From Desulfobacterales bacterium (GTDB lineage: Bacteria; Desulfobacterota; Desulfobacteria; Desulfobacterales; SpSt-501): a stretch of 64,000 nt of DNA. Positions within the stretch are counted from its first letter, which is position 1, and every line of letters begins with the position of its first letter. The notes below the pieces were generated by a model. It ran no database searches. It saw nothing but the letters and a program-made list of their open reading frames with translations, and was not told the DNA's origin. A program made the translations under genes and the position numbers. Where the stretch lies: NCBI GenBank assembly GCA_025454255.1, contig JALOOU010000014.1:1-64000 (forward strand), given 5' to 3'. Of this stretch, positions 8,256-16,608 are shown one piece after another.

Positions 8256-9113
8256 TCAGTCTGCCAGCAGCTGCATGATTTCCGCAGCTTTGTCGGCAGG
8301 CAGGCTTCCCTTTTCCTGCCCGATGGGCACCGTGAAACGGCCGAGCGCTTTGTAGAGCGCGAGCAGGTCCGGCGCGCATTTTTCAAGGGCGGCCAGGTGG
8401 CGGCGGATGGTGGCGGCGTCGCCCCGGGCGATCGGGCCGGTCAGGCATCCGGGAAAACCGACCGTCGCCATGTTGTTGAGCGTCCCCCGCAGCAGCGGCA
8501 GGTAGGCCTTGACGGCGTCGGCCGGCTGCTTGCCGAAGTTTTGCCACAGGCCGGTTGCGAGTTTGAGCAGGGTTGTGACGTAGTTGCAGGCGATGGCCGC
8601 CGCCGCGTGATAGAGGACCTTGTCCTCGGAGCTGAGGTAGACGATGTCGCCCTTGAGCGCCTGCGCCATGGCCGTCAAGGTGCTCCGGACGGGCTCCTCG
8701 GCCTCGATGCCGAAGGTGGAGCCGGGCAGGTTCGCCACGGCCTGCTCGATATCCGAAAAGGATTGGCAGGGGTGGATGGAGCCGACCCGAGCGCCTTGCT
8801 GCCGGGCCGCCTCCAGCGTTTGCACCGTGCTTGCGCCGCTGCAGTGAACCGCGGTATGGTCCGGCCGCCAGGCGAGGCCGGCGCAAACCGGGGCGATGAA
8901 GTCGTCGGCGGTGGTGATGAAGACGATCTCGGCGGCTTCCAGCACGGCCTGGTTCTCCGCGCAGGCCCGGCAGCCGGGCACGCGCTCGGCCAGGCGCTGG
9001 GCGGAGGCCCTCGCGATGTCCGCCACGGCCGCCACCGCATAGCCCTGTTCCGAGAGCCTCACGGCGAACGTGGTACCGACGGGCCCGGCGCCGATGAATC
9101 CCAATTTCGGCAT
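8256..9113 (-). CDS. Rossmann-like and DUF2520 domain reductase
   Basis: A 285-residue protein with an N-terminal NAD(P)-binding GFIGAGPVGTTFAVRL, a SHPCQSF-like segment (GSIHPCQSF) and a C-terminal all-helical DUF2520 domain. The overall fold resembles pyrroline-5-carboxylate and ketopantoate reductases; the substrate is unknown. A ketopantoate reductase role would fit with panB 6 kb away on the same strand, but sequence alone does not prove it. The ATG at 9113 follows AAGGAG. Confidence 0.82.
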   Translation of the reverse strand: MPKLGFIGAGPVGTTFAVRLSEQGYAVAAVADIARASAQRLAERVPGCRACAENQAVLEAAEIVFITTADDFIAPVCAGLAWRPDHTAVHCSGASTVQTLEAARQQGARVGSIHPCQSFSDIEQAVANLPGSTFGIEAEEPVRSTLTAMAQALKGDIVYLSSEDKVLYHAAAAIACNYVTTLLKLATGLWQNFGKQPADAVKAYLPLLRGTLNNMATVGFPGCLTGPIARGDAATIRRHLAALEKCAPDLLALYKALGRFTVPIGQEKGSLPADKAAEIMQLLAD

Positions 9114-9141
9114 GGGGTGTCTCTCCTTTTTCCGGTTTTTC

Positions 9142-9489
9142 TTAAAACCATTTTTGATTTTTGTCCAACACAATCTCCAGCGGCCGCAGCGTGATGGCGC
9201 CGGGCGGCCCGGGGTCGATCGTAACGAGATGTTTCTCGAAGATGCCGCCCAGCAGCATATCGACCCGGCGGGAGCGCGGCAGGAAGATGCCGTGGCGGTC
9301 ATAGACGACATCGCCTGCCGCATCGCGAATGAGCGTGACGGCGAAAAGCCGGGTGCTGCGCGTTTGCAGCGAGAAACGGTCGCCGGGGCGGAAGGGGCTC
9401 TCCGCCAGCAGGGCGGCGTGGATATAGATCCCGCGGCGCTCGCGGTCATGCAAGGCGATTCGGCTCGTTTCGATTGGGTCCATGCGCAT
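9142..9489 (-). CDS. hypothetical 115-residue protein
   Basis: No family is recognised. The protein is soluble and rich in beta strand, with charged segments ETSRIALHDRERRGIYIH and a C-terminal PGAITLRPLEIVLDK. ATG codons lie at 9489 and 9483; the first is used here. It starts 20 bases after the gamma-glutamyltransferase stop and ends 28 bases before the DUF2520 gene, so it belongs to the same transcript. Confidence 0.6.
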   Translation of the reverse strand: MRMDPIETSRIALHDRERRGIYIHAALLAESPFRPGDRFSLQTRSTRLFAVTLIRDAAGDVVYDRHGIFLPRSRRVDMLLGGIFEKHLVTIDPGPPGAITLRPLEIVLDKNQKWF

Positions 9490-9509
9490 CGTTTGCCGGA
9501 CGGCTCTCC

Positions 9510-11114
9510 TCAAAACCCGGCGGCTTGCCCGTCCTTGCGCGGGTCGGAGGCGGCCAGGTAGCCCTCCGGCAGCCGGAGGATCGTCTGGCCGCCGCCGAAA
9601 AGAGCGGCGGCCTCGCCCAGCACCACGCGGTGGCCCCGCTTTCGGAGGTCCGCGACCACCGCCGCCGGAAACCCCGCCTCGAGGGCGACGCTCGCATCCG
9701 GTGCGACGTGCCAGCGCGGGGCGTCCAGTGCGGCCTGGGGGTTCTGGCCGTAGTCGCAGATGCGCACCATCATCTGCAGATGCCCCTGGGGCTGCATGTG
9801 GGCGCCCATGACGCCGAAGCTGATCAGCGGCCGCCCGCCGCGGGTGACGAAGCCCGGGATGATGGTGTGGAACGGGCGCTTGCCGCCGCCGACCTCGTTG
9901 GGGTGGCCCGCTTCGAGCACGAAGCCGCAGCCGCGGTTGTGCAGGGCGATCCCGGTGCCGGGGACGACCACCCCGGAGCCGAAGCCGAGATAGTTCGACT
10001 GGATGAGGGAGACCATGGCGCCGCCGGCGTCGGCGGCGGCCAGGTAGACGGTGCCCCCGCCGGCGGGTGCGTCCGCCGTCGGCGGGGCCGCCCGGTCGAG
10101 GTCGATCCCGGCGGCGAGGGCCGCCAACCGGCGTTCGGCCAGCAGCTCTTCCGGGGCCACCCGCATATGGTCGCTGTCTGCGACGTGGCGGAAGACCTCC
10201 GCGAAGGCGGCCTTCATCGCCTCGATCTGAAGGTGCAGGCTCGCGGCCGACTCCGGGGCGTGGCGGGAGAGCTCGAAGCGGCTGAGAATCCCCAGCGCGA
10301 TCAGCGCGGCGATGCCCTGGCCGTTCGGGGGGATTTCGTGCAGGCGTGCCCCCCGGTAGTCGCGGCAAAGGGGCTCGACCCAGTCCGAGCGGTGGGCGTC
10401 GAGATCGGCCCGGGTGAGGGCGCCGCCTTCGGCCGCGGCGCAGGCGGCGATCCGCTCCGCCAGCCGCCCGCGATAGAACGCCTCGCCGCGGCTGGCCGCG
10501 ATGGCGGCCAGGGTCTCGGCCTGCTCCGGGCAGCGGAAGAACTCGCCGGCGCGCGGCGCGCGGCGCTGGGGGAAAAAGGTGCGCGCGATCTCGGGGAACT
10601 GCGCATAGATCGGCCAGGCGTCCTGCCAGCGGCCGGCGGTGATCGGCGACACGGGAAAGCCATGCTCGGCGTAATCGATGGCGGGCGCGAAGAGCTCCGC
10701 GAACGGCAGCTTTCCCAGGCGGCTGGAGAGGCGCACCCAGGCGTCGACCGCTCCCGGCACGGTGACCGTCTCCCAGCCGGTGCGGGGCATTTCTGCCAGG
10801 CCGGCGTAGCGCTGCCGGCTTAAGGCCCGCGGGGCGCGGCCGGAGCCGTTCAGGCCGTGCAGGGTTTTTCCGTCCCAGACGATCGCAAACGCATCCCCGC
10901 CGATGCCGTTGCCGGTCGGCTCGACCACGGTGAGGGTGATGGCGGCGGCCAGGGCGGCATCGACGGCGTTGCCCCCCTTGAGCAGCATCCTCAGCCCGGC
11001 CTGGGTCGCGAGCGGCTGCGAGGTGGCGACGACGTTGCGCGCGAGTACGGGCATGCGCTGCGAGGGGTACGGAAATTCCCAGAAATGGTCCATGGTGAAA
11101 AACCTTTCGGTCAT
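9510..11114 (-). CDS. gamma-glutamyltransferase family protein (YwrD-like)
   Basis: A 534-residue Ntn-hydrolase. GGNAVDAALAAA and EPTGNGIGGDAF mark the N-terminal subunit; the autocatalytic threonine is in GGGTVYLAAAD, followed by SLIQSNYLGFGSG and the oxyanion region of the small subunit. Known members cleave or transfer gamma-glutamyl groups. There is no signal peptide, unlike periplasmic Ggt, so a cytoplasmic YwrD-type role is likely. ATG 11114 overlaps the radical SAM stop as ATGA; an alternative ATG at 11093 (MDHFW) has AAAGG upstream and is also possible. Confidence 0.88.
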   Translation of the reverse strand: MTERFFTMDHFWEFPYPSQRMPVLARNVVATSQPLATQAGLRMLLKGGNAVDAALAAAITLTVVEPTGNGIGGDAFAIVWDGKTLHGLNGSGRAPRALSRQRYAGLAEMPRTGWETVTVPGAVDAWVRLSSRLGKLPFAELFAPAIDYAEHGFPVSPITAGRWQDAWPIYAQFPEIARTFFPQRRAPRAGEFFRCPEQAETLAAIAASRGEAFYRGRLAERIAACAAAEGGALTRADLDAHRSDWVEPLCRDYRGARLHEIPPNGQGIAALIALGILSRFELSRHAPESAASLHLQIEAMKAAFAEVFRHVADSDHMRVAPEELLAERRLAALAAGIDLDRAAPPTADAPAGGGTVYLAAADAGGAMVSLIQSNYLGFGSGVVVPGTGIALHNRGCGFVLEAGHPNEVGGGKRPFHTIIPGFVTRGGRPLISFGVMGAHMQPQGHLQMMVRICDYGQNPQAALDAPRWHVAPDASVALEAGFPAAVVADLRKRGHRVVLGEAAALFGGGQTILRLPEGYLAASDPRKDGQAAGF

Positions 11115-12229
11115 CGGGGAGGCGCAGCCGCGCCTTCGGGGTGGCGTCGAAGGGTGCGGCCGCTGCGCGCCAGCGCGTGGTGAGCGCCGGCGGAGTCGAG
11201 CAGGGCCCGGCAGTCCGTCAGACCCCCGGCGGAGGTCATGCCGCATTTCTGGCCGGTCCAGCAGCCGTCGCAGCGGTTTTGCGCGAAATGAGCGCACCGC
11301 CGGCAGGGCAGGGCGGCCATCTGGGCGTCCAAGAGCGCCAGCAGCTGCGGGGCGCCCGTGGCCAGGATCGAGCCGAAGCCGCGCGGGGCCTCGCAGCAGA
11401 AGGAGAAGCCGCCCGCAGGGTCGAAGGAGACGAACGGGATGCGGCCGGCGCCGCACCCGCGGAAGGCTTCGGTTTGCTCCACGCGCAGGTTCCGGAAGCG
11501 CTCGGCGTGCAGGCGGCGGAAGAGGCCCACGACGGCCTCCGGCGTCGGGATGAGACCGCGGCTGGCGTAGCCGCGCAGCGGATGGCGCGGCAGCGGGCCG
11601 CCCAGCGGCGCGAGCGCTTCCGGGGCGATCAGGGTGTCGAAGCGGAAGCCGACCGGGGCGGCGCCGTCCGCGAAGCCTCGGTCGAGCGCCTGCAGCCAGG
11701 CGACGACCGCCTCCCGGTTGAGCTCCGACACCACCGTGCGCAGCCGCAGCCGGGCGCCGCGGCGGCGGGCATCGCCGATGAACGCCCAGGCGGCTTCCCA
11801 GCTGCCGTCTCTGAGCTCGTCATGGATCGGCTGCGGGCCGTCCACGCTGACTTCGATCGTCAGGCGCGGGTCGCAGAGGAGCTCGCGCGGCAGGCGCTCC
11901 TCGAGGGGCAGCGAACCGCCGGTGACGATTTTCAGCTCGGCGGCGTGCGCGAGCGCGCCGCGGGCGATCCGGGCCAGGTCGGGGCGCACGAACGGCTCGC
12001 CGCCCTCCAGGCTGATCAGGCGGATCGGGCGCAACGCGGCGATGCCCCCGATCGCGGCCAGCCACTGCGCGGCGTCCAGCTCGGGCGTGGGTTGCTTGGC
12101 CACCGTGCAGAAGCGGCAGCGCAGCGGGCAGCGGGCGGTCAGCGCGATGTCCATGCCGATGGGAACGGCCGGGCCGGTTTCCGCCGGGGGCGGGGGAGGT
12201 ATCCCCGCTATCGGTGCCCCTGGGTTCAT
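11111..12229 (-). CDS. radical SAM protein with cysteine-rich C-terminus
   Basis: A 372-residue protein. The radical SAM cluster motif CPLRCRFC occupies residues 34-41, followed by the SAM-binding SLEGGEPF. The C-terminal 100 residues hold about ten cysteines (FCCEAP, CRRC, CDGC, KCG), as in SPASM/twitch domains that bind auxiliary clusters. Such proteins often modify peptides, but no precursor peptide is evident nearby. The start overlaps the DUF2059 gene stop as ATGA, and the end overlaps the gamma-glutamyltransferase start, so the three genes are probably co-translated. Confidence 0.85.
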   Translation of the reverse strand: MNPGAPIAGIPPPPPAETGPAVPIGMDIALTARCPLRCRFCTVAKQPTPELDAAQWLAAIGGIAALRPIRLISLEGGEPFVRPDLARIARGALAHAAELKIVTGGSLPLEERLPRELLCDPRLTIEVSVDGPQPIHDELRDGSWEAAWAFIGDARRRGARLRLRTVVSELNREAVVAWLQALDRGFADGAAPVGFRFDTLIAPEALAPLGGPLPRHPLRGYASRGLIPTPEAVVGLFRRLHAERFRNLRVEQTEAFRGCGAGRIPFVSFDPAGGFSFCCEAPRGFGSILATGAPQLLALLDAQMAALPCRRCAHFAQNRCDGCWTGQKCGMTSAGGLTDCRALLDSAGAHHALARSGRTLRRHPEGAAAPPR

Positions 12230-13071
12230 GCCCCGGCCTTGCCCGGCAGCGCTTTCAGGGTGTTCTCGATGATCGCCTGGATCGCCGGGACCATGTACTG
12301 CATGCGCGCCGCGGTATCGCGCTGCGTGCGTTCGAGCATCTCGGGCATCTTGTCCTTGATGGCCCGGCCGATTTCCGTGCCGTAGAAATCGACCAGCGCC
12401 TGGATCTCGGCCTTCGAGAAGATGCTGCCGTAGAGGTGAATGTGGTAGGATCGGAAACGCTCGACCTGAGACGCCTTGCGCAGGAACGCGGTCACCCGCT
12501 CGACGAGGATCGCGTCGTTTTCTTCGCTTTTCGTGGGATAGGCGAGGCCGCGGAGCTGCTTGGCCGTCTGTTGGAGCTGGCTCTCCAGCAGGGCCTGGAT
12601 CTGCCGCGCCTCGATCGTGTCGATCAACGTTTCGATCACCCGGCGGTGCTCCGCCTCCAACGGGCGGCAGAAGAGGGCCTCGGCGCCCTTTTCGTCGATG
12701 CTGGTCATGCGCCGACCGTCGGTGGCCAGCAGCCGGATGCGCCGCTGCTCGCCCGTCTTCAGGATGCCCGGCGGGTCGGCTTCGGTCAAGGTGAGGAGCA
12801 GGTGGCCGTCCGCCACGGCCCAAGTCGCCCGGGCGCGCAGCTCCAGGTCGCGCTCCGGAAGCGGAACGACCGAGGTGGAGGTGTAGGTGCCGTCGGCGTT
12901 GAACTCCACCTGCTCAACCGCCATCGCGTAGGCCTGGACCCAAGTGCCGAGCATGGCCTGGCGCCATTGGTCGTCGGAGAGGTCTGCGGCTGCGCACAGC
13001 CCCGTGACCGAGGCCAGCAGCAGCCCCGCAAGCGTTCCCAGCACGGTCGTGCGGCCATTTCTTGCGTTCAT
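12226..13071 (-). CDS. secreted DUF2059-domain protein
   Basis: A 281-residue protein with a Sec signal peptide (residues 1-28, cleavage near LCAAA). Residues 35-125 form a lipocalin-like beta region (MLGTWVQAYAM, FNADGTYTST). Residues 180-275 are a helical DUF2059 domain with SIFSKAEIQALVDFYGTEIG. The role of DUF2059 is unknown; the location should be periplasmic or extracellular. Confidence 0.78.
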   Translation of the reverse strand: MNARNGRTTVLGTLAGLLLASVTGLCAAADLSDDQWRQAMLGTWVQAYAMAVEQVEFNADGTYTSTSVVPLPERDLELRARATWAVADGHLLLTLTEADPPGILKTGEQRRIRLLATDGRRMTSIDEKGAEALFCRPLEAEHRRVIETLIDTIEARQIQALLESQLQQTAKQLRGLAYPTKSEENDAILVERVTAFLRKASQVERFRSYHIHLYGSIFSKAEIQALVDFYGTEIGRAIKDKMPEMLERTQRDTAARMQYMVPAIQAIIENTLKALPGKAGA

Positions 13072-13129
13072 GGCGGCTCCTGGCTTGCGGCGGAGCCCCG
13101 GGGCAACCGCCGCATCGGGAGTGGACCGA

Positions 13130-13918
13130 TCACTTCGGCAGCGGGCCCAGCCGGTAGCGGATCGTCACGGCGGCGGACACCAGGACCTGGCCGGGCTGAA
13201 TCGGCGTGCCCGCCGCGGCCGGGGCCGAAAACCGGCGCTCCACGGGGTAGGAGGCCTGGGCCCCGTCCTCGCGCACGTCGAGCACTTCGCCCAGCTTCAG
13301 CTCCAGGGCCGCGGCGATCGCTTCGGCCTTGACGCGCGCTTCGCGCGCGGCCAGCTTCAGGGCCTGCTGCCGCTGGGGGAGATCTTCCCGCAGCTCGAAG
13401 CTCAGGTGGGAGAGCTGGTTGGCGCCCGCGGCGATTCCGGCGTCGATCACCGCCCCCACCCGGTCCACATCGTCCAGTTGGACCCTCACGCTGTTCGTAG
13501 CGCGGTAGCCGACGATGCGCGGTCCTTCGGGTTCGGGGTCCGACTTGGGTTTGGGCTGCGAATAGACGGGCGTGAGCGTCACGCCCGCGGTGCGGATTTT
13601 TTCATCCGGGATCCCCAGCGCCTTGATCGCTTTCAGCACGCGCTGGAGGATCTGCGCCAGCTGCCCCTGGGCATCGGCCGCCTGGCGGGTTTCGACGACG
13701 GCCCCCAGGTTGACCTGGGCCCGGTCGGGGGAGGCCGCGACCTCGCCGGTCCCGGTGACGGTGATCGACGCTGCTGCGGGCTCCGCGGGTCCCGCTGCCT
13801 GCGCACCGGCAGGTACTCCGCCTCCGGCCACAAGCAGCCAGGCGGCCGCGAAGACGGCGGCGGTTCGCAGATAGAAGCGTGCGGAAGCGAGCGGGCGATG
13901 CATCCGGTCTGAGGTCAT
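13130..13918 (-). CDS. periplasmic SIMPL-domain protein
   Basis: A 262-residue protein with a signal peptide ending near AGAQA. The SIMPL (DUF541) domain starts ITVTGTGEVAASPDRAQVNLGAV and has the typical IRTAGVTLTPVY and YRATNSVRVQLDD segments. Members are envelope proteins of uncertain role in signalling or oxidative stress. The ATG at 13918 has GGAGGAAG upstream and overlaps the larA stop as ATGA. Confidence 0.87.
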   Translation of the reverse strand: MTSDRMHRPLASARFYLRTAAVFAAAWLLVAGGGVPAGAQAAGPAEPAAASITVTGTGEVAASPDRAQVNLGAVVETRQAADAQGQLAQILQRVLKAIKALGIPDEKIRTAGVTLTPVYSQPKPKSDPEPEGPRIVGYRATNSVRVQLDDVDRVGAVIDAGIAAGANQLSHLSFELREDLPQRQQALKLAAREARVKAEAIAAALELKLGEVLDVREDGAQASYPVERRFSAPAAAGTPIQPGQVLVSAAVTIRYRLGPLPK

Positions 13919-15222
13919 GTCTTCCTCCCTTGCATGCGCGGCAGGGTGTTGGCGCCCTGGGGCATCACGGTGATGGTCGGGTGTTTGCGGCCGCACATGT
14001 CGACGGCCGTTTGGAGCGCCGCGGCGATGGTGGCCGCCGGGATCAGGCCGGCCTTGCGCGCCAGCTCGGCGTTTTCCGGCCGGGTCAGCATGATGGTGGG
14101 GCTCTCGCGGCAGTACTCCCGCGTGATCAGGGCGCACCAGCCGGCGATGGTGTAGTTGGCGCGCAGCGCCTGGTCGTGCGCTTGGATCGTCGGGTGGTCG
14201 AACCACTTGAAGTATTCGATCGGCTCGCGGATATCCGGGCACTCCGAGAGGATGACCGAGATCCCGCCCGGTTTTGCGGCGTGCACGGCGTTGTCCATGG
14301 TCTTGGTGGTCTGGTAGAGATTGATGTCCTTGGGGTAGCCGCCGGCGCTGGCGATGACGATGTCCGCTTTTTCCGGGATTTCGACCCCATACATCTCGTC
14401 CACCAGGCGGGTGGCTTTGAGCCAGGCCGAGACCCAGTTGCCGGCGAAGATCGCGCACAGCCGGCCGTCCAGGTTGGGCACCACGTTGACGATGAAATCG
14501 GGCCGCGCCAGCGAAGCGCACTCCATCATGTCCTCGTGCGCCGGGTTGCCCTCCGTGATCCCCGACTGGGCGAGCCGGCTGCGGCCGCCCCCGGGCTCCG
14601 GCGCCATGGACCAGAGGTGGCAGGCCTGGATCGTGCGGTTCGAGCAGATCCCCGGCATGATGCTCTTGCGGCCGCCGCCGTAGCCGACCATGTAGTGGTA
14701 GATCACCCCACCGGTGAGAATCAGCGTGTCGGCCTCCGCGCCGATGCGGCTGACCTCCACCGGTGTGCCGCGGCGGGTGCGGCCGAGGGGCACCATGTTG
14801 CCCTCGTCCCAGGCGTCGTGGTTCACGACCCGCACGCGGTGGCACACCTCCGGCCCGCACAGCTCGACGAACTCCGCGGGGGTGTTCCGGCGGTGGGCCC
14901 CCACGGCGATGATGAGGGTGATTCGGTCGTCGCTGACCCCGGCCGCGTTCAGATACTCGAGGAGCAGGGGCAGGGTGTCGGCGTTTTTCTGCCAGCCGCG
15001 CGTGATGTCGCTCACCGTGACGGCCACCGTGCCGCCGGGCTTGAGCATCTCCCGCAGCGGCGCGGAGTCCACCGGGTGGTCCAGCGCTGCGAGGTAGGCT
15101 TGCCGCAGGTCCTGCAGCGGCGGGCGGTTGCGGCCGTTCAGCTCGCAGAGGACCTGCGCGGCCGGGAGGTCGACGCTCAGCTCGCTTCGGCCGTACTTGA
15201 GGGTGAAGGTGCGATGGGTCAT
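13915..15222 (-). CDS. larA: LarA-family nickel-pincer (NPN) racemase
   Basis: A 435-residue LarA homologue. Residues equivalent to those of Lactiplantibacillus LarA are present with a two-residue offset: His110 (GAHRRNT), His176 (VIYHYMVG), Lys186 (GGGRK, which tethers the pincer cofactor) and His202 (ACHLWSM, nickel ligand). NHD at 134-136 is also conserved. The enzyme racemises lactate or a related 2-hydroxy acid in the cytoplasm. The cofactor-building genes larB, larC and larE are not in this window, so they must lie elsewhere or the substrate range differs. The next gene (SIMPL) is coupled by ATGA. Confidence 0.87.
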   Translation of the reverse strand: MTHRTFTLKYGRSELSVDLPAAQVLCELNGRNRPPLQDLRQAYLAALDHPVDSAPLREMLKPGGTVAVTVSDITRGWQKNADTLPLLLEYLNAAGVSDDRITLIIAVGAHRRNTPAEFVELCGPEVCHRVRVVNHDAWDEGNMVPLGRTRRGTPVEVSRIGAEADTLILTGGVIYHYMVGYGGGRKSIMPGICSNRTIQACHLWSMAPEPGGGRSRLAQSGITEGNPAHEDMMECASLARPDFIVNVVPNLDGRLCAIFAGNWVSAWLKATRLVDEMYGVEIPEKADIVIASAGGYPKDINLYQTTKTMDNAVHAAKPGGISVILSECPDIREPIEYFKWFDHPTIQAHDQALRANYTIAGWCALITREYCRESPTIMLTRPENAELARKAGLIPAATIAAALQTAVDMCGRKHPTITVMPQGANTLPRMQGRKT

Positions 15223-15273
15223 GCGTGCGCGTTCGTCTCCGTAGGCAATGCGTGCAGGATGGGTTGATGCCGA

Positions 15274-16107
15274 TTATTTCTTTCCGCCCGCCGCCCGCGT
15301 CTTCTTGCGAAGTTTTGCGAGCTTCTGCATTTCGCCCTCGATCATGCGGTAGGTGTGCTCCTCGGCCGGGAAGGCGCCGCTGCGGACATCGGCGATGTAG
15401 GCCTCGAAGACCTTGAGCATCTCCGCGCCCAGGTTGGCGTATTTCTTGACGAATTTGGGCGTGAAGGCCTGAAAGATGCCGAGGATGTCCGAGACGATCA
15501 TGACCTGGCCGTCGCAGTCGACGCCGGCGCCGATCCCGTAGATCGGGATCGGAAGCTCCTGGGCGATCAGCTTCGCGACCTCGGGCGGGACCGCCTCCAC
15601 CAGGATGGAGAAGGCGCCGGCCGCGCAGACCGCCTCGGCGTCAGCGATGATGGCCTGGGCGGCCTCCGCGGTGCGGCCCTGGGCCTTGAACCCGCCGAGG
15701 GCGCCCGTGCTCTGGGGCGTCAGCCCGATGTGGCCCATGACCAGCATGCCGCTGTCGGCAATGGCGCGGATGATGTGAGCGACCCGCACCCCGCCCTCGA
15801 GCTTGATGCAGTCCACCCCGCACTTTTTGTGGTACTGGACGGCGTTCTGCACCGCGTCGTTGACGCTGCCGTGATAGGTGCCGAAGGGCATGTCGCCGAT
15901 GACGAAGGTGTGGGGGGCTCCCCGGCGCACCGCCTCGGTGTGGTAGAGGCTCTGCTCGAGGGTGACCGGCACGGTGCCGGGGTAGCCGTAGACGGCCATG
16001 CCGAGGCTGTCGCCCACCAGGAGCATGTCCATGCCGGCCTTCTCGGCCAGTTGGGCGGTGGTGAAATCGTAGGCCGTCATCCACACGGCCGTCAGTTTTT
16101 TCTTCAC
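15274..16107 (-). CDS. panB: 3-methyl-2-oxobutanoate hydroxymethyltransferase
   Basis: A 277-residue PanB: MTAYDFTTAQLAEKAGMD, VGDSLGM (metal and substrate site), GDMPFGTY and GHIGLTPQS. It adds a hydroxymethyl group from methylene-tetrahydrofolate to 2-oxoisovalerate, the first committed step of pantothenate and CoA synthesis. I use the GTG at 16107 because GGAGG lies 5 bases upstream and the protein then has the usual length; an in-frame ATG at 16170 would add 21 non-conserved residues. panC and panE are not adjacent. A Lys-rich C-terminal tail is extra. Confidence 0.93.
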   Translation of the reverse strand: MKKKLTAVWMTAYDFTTAQLAEKAGMDMLLVGDSLGMAVYGYPGTVPVTLEQSLYHTEAVRRGAPHTFVIGDMPFGTYHGSVNDAVQNAVQYHKKCGVDCIKLEGGVRVAHIIRAIADSGMLVMGHIGLTPQSTGALGGFKAQGRTAEAAQAIIADAEAVCAAGAFSILVEAVPPEVAKLIAQELPIPIYGIGAGVDCDGQVMIVSDILGIFQAFTPKFVKKYANLGAEMLKVFEAYIADVRSGAFPAEEHTYRMIEGEMQKLAKLRKKTRAAGGKK

Positions 16108-16221
16108 GCGATCCTCCGCTGGGCGCTGCGAACGCCCGCTGTGTGGTGAAAGGGAAAAAACACTTCGCATATTTCCGCCCGGTTTACAACCGTCGGGGCT
16201 TGGGCGCGCGCGGCGCCGCCT

Positions 16222-16608
16222 CTACCCGCAGCCGCAGCCGCAGTCGCAGCCGCCTTCCGACGAGGACGCCACTTCGGCCATGGCCCTGACGACCTCGCGG
16301 CCCTCGGCGGGGGTGATGCGGGTGATCCGCACCGCGAGCTCCACCGTGTCCCGGCCCGCGAAGGCCGCCCGCAGGAGCGGGGCGAGGTGCTCGAAAAACC
16401 TGGCGGCCTCCGGCGCCGAGACGCGCAGATCGATCGCATCGCCGACGCGGCGGCCGGCCAAAAGCGATTCGAAGGGGGTGATGCCGGTGCGGCCGATGCC
16501 GCAGACAAAAGCGACCTCGAACGCAACGGGCGCGGCGGCCCCCGCTTGCGGATCCGGCCGGGTGCGGATGTCGACGGTGACTTTTTTCAGAGGTTCGACC
16601 TGGGTCAT
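16222..16608 (-). CDS. small SlyD/FKBP-like protein with Cys-rich tail
   Basis: A 128-residue protein. GIGRTGITPFESLLAGRRVG followed by a strand ending DLRVS resembles the FKBP/SlyD core, where an ip-fE-aL-Gk-vGd pattern surrounds the active site. The C-terminus ends in GGCDCGCGCG, a compact metal-binding tail like that of SlyD-type proteins. The match is weak and a prolyl isomerase activity is not claimed. It is coupled to the M14-like gene by ATGA at 16605-16608. Confidence 0.55.
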   Translation of the reverse strand: MTQVEPLKKVTVDIRTRPDPQAGAAAPVAFEVAFVCGIGRTGITPFESLLAGRRVGDAIDLRVSAPEAARFFEHLAPLLRAAFAGRDTVELAVRITRITPAEGREVVRAMAEVASSSEGGCDCGCGCG

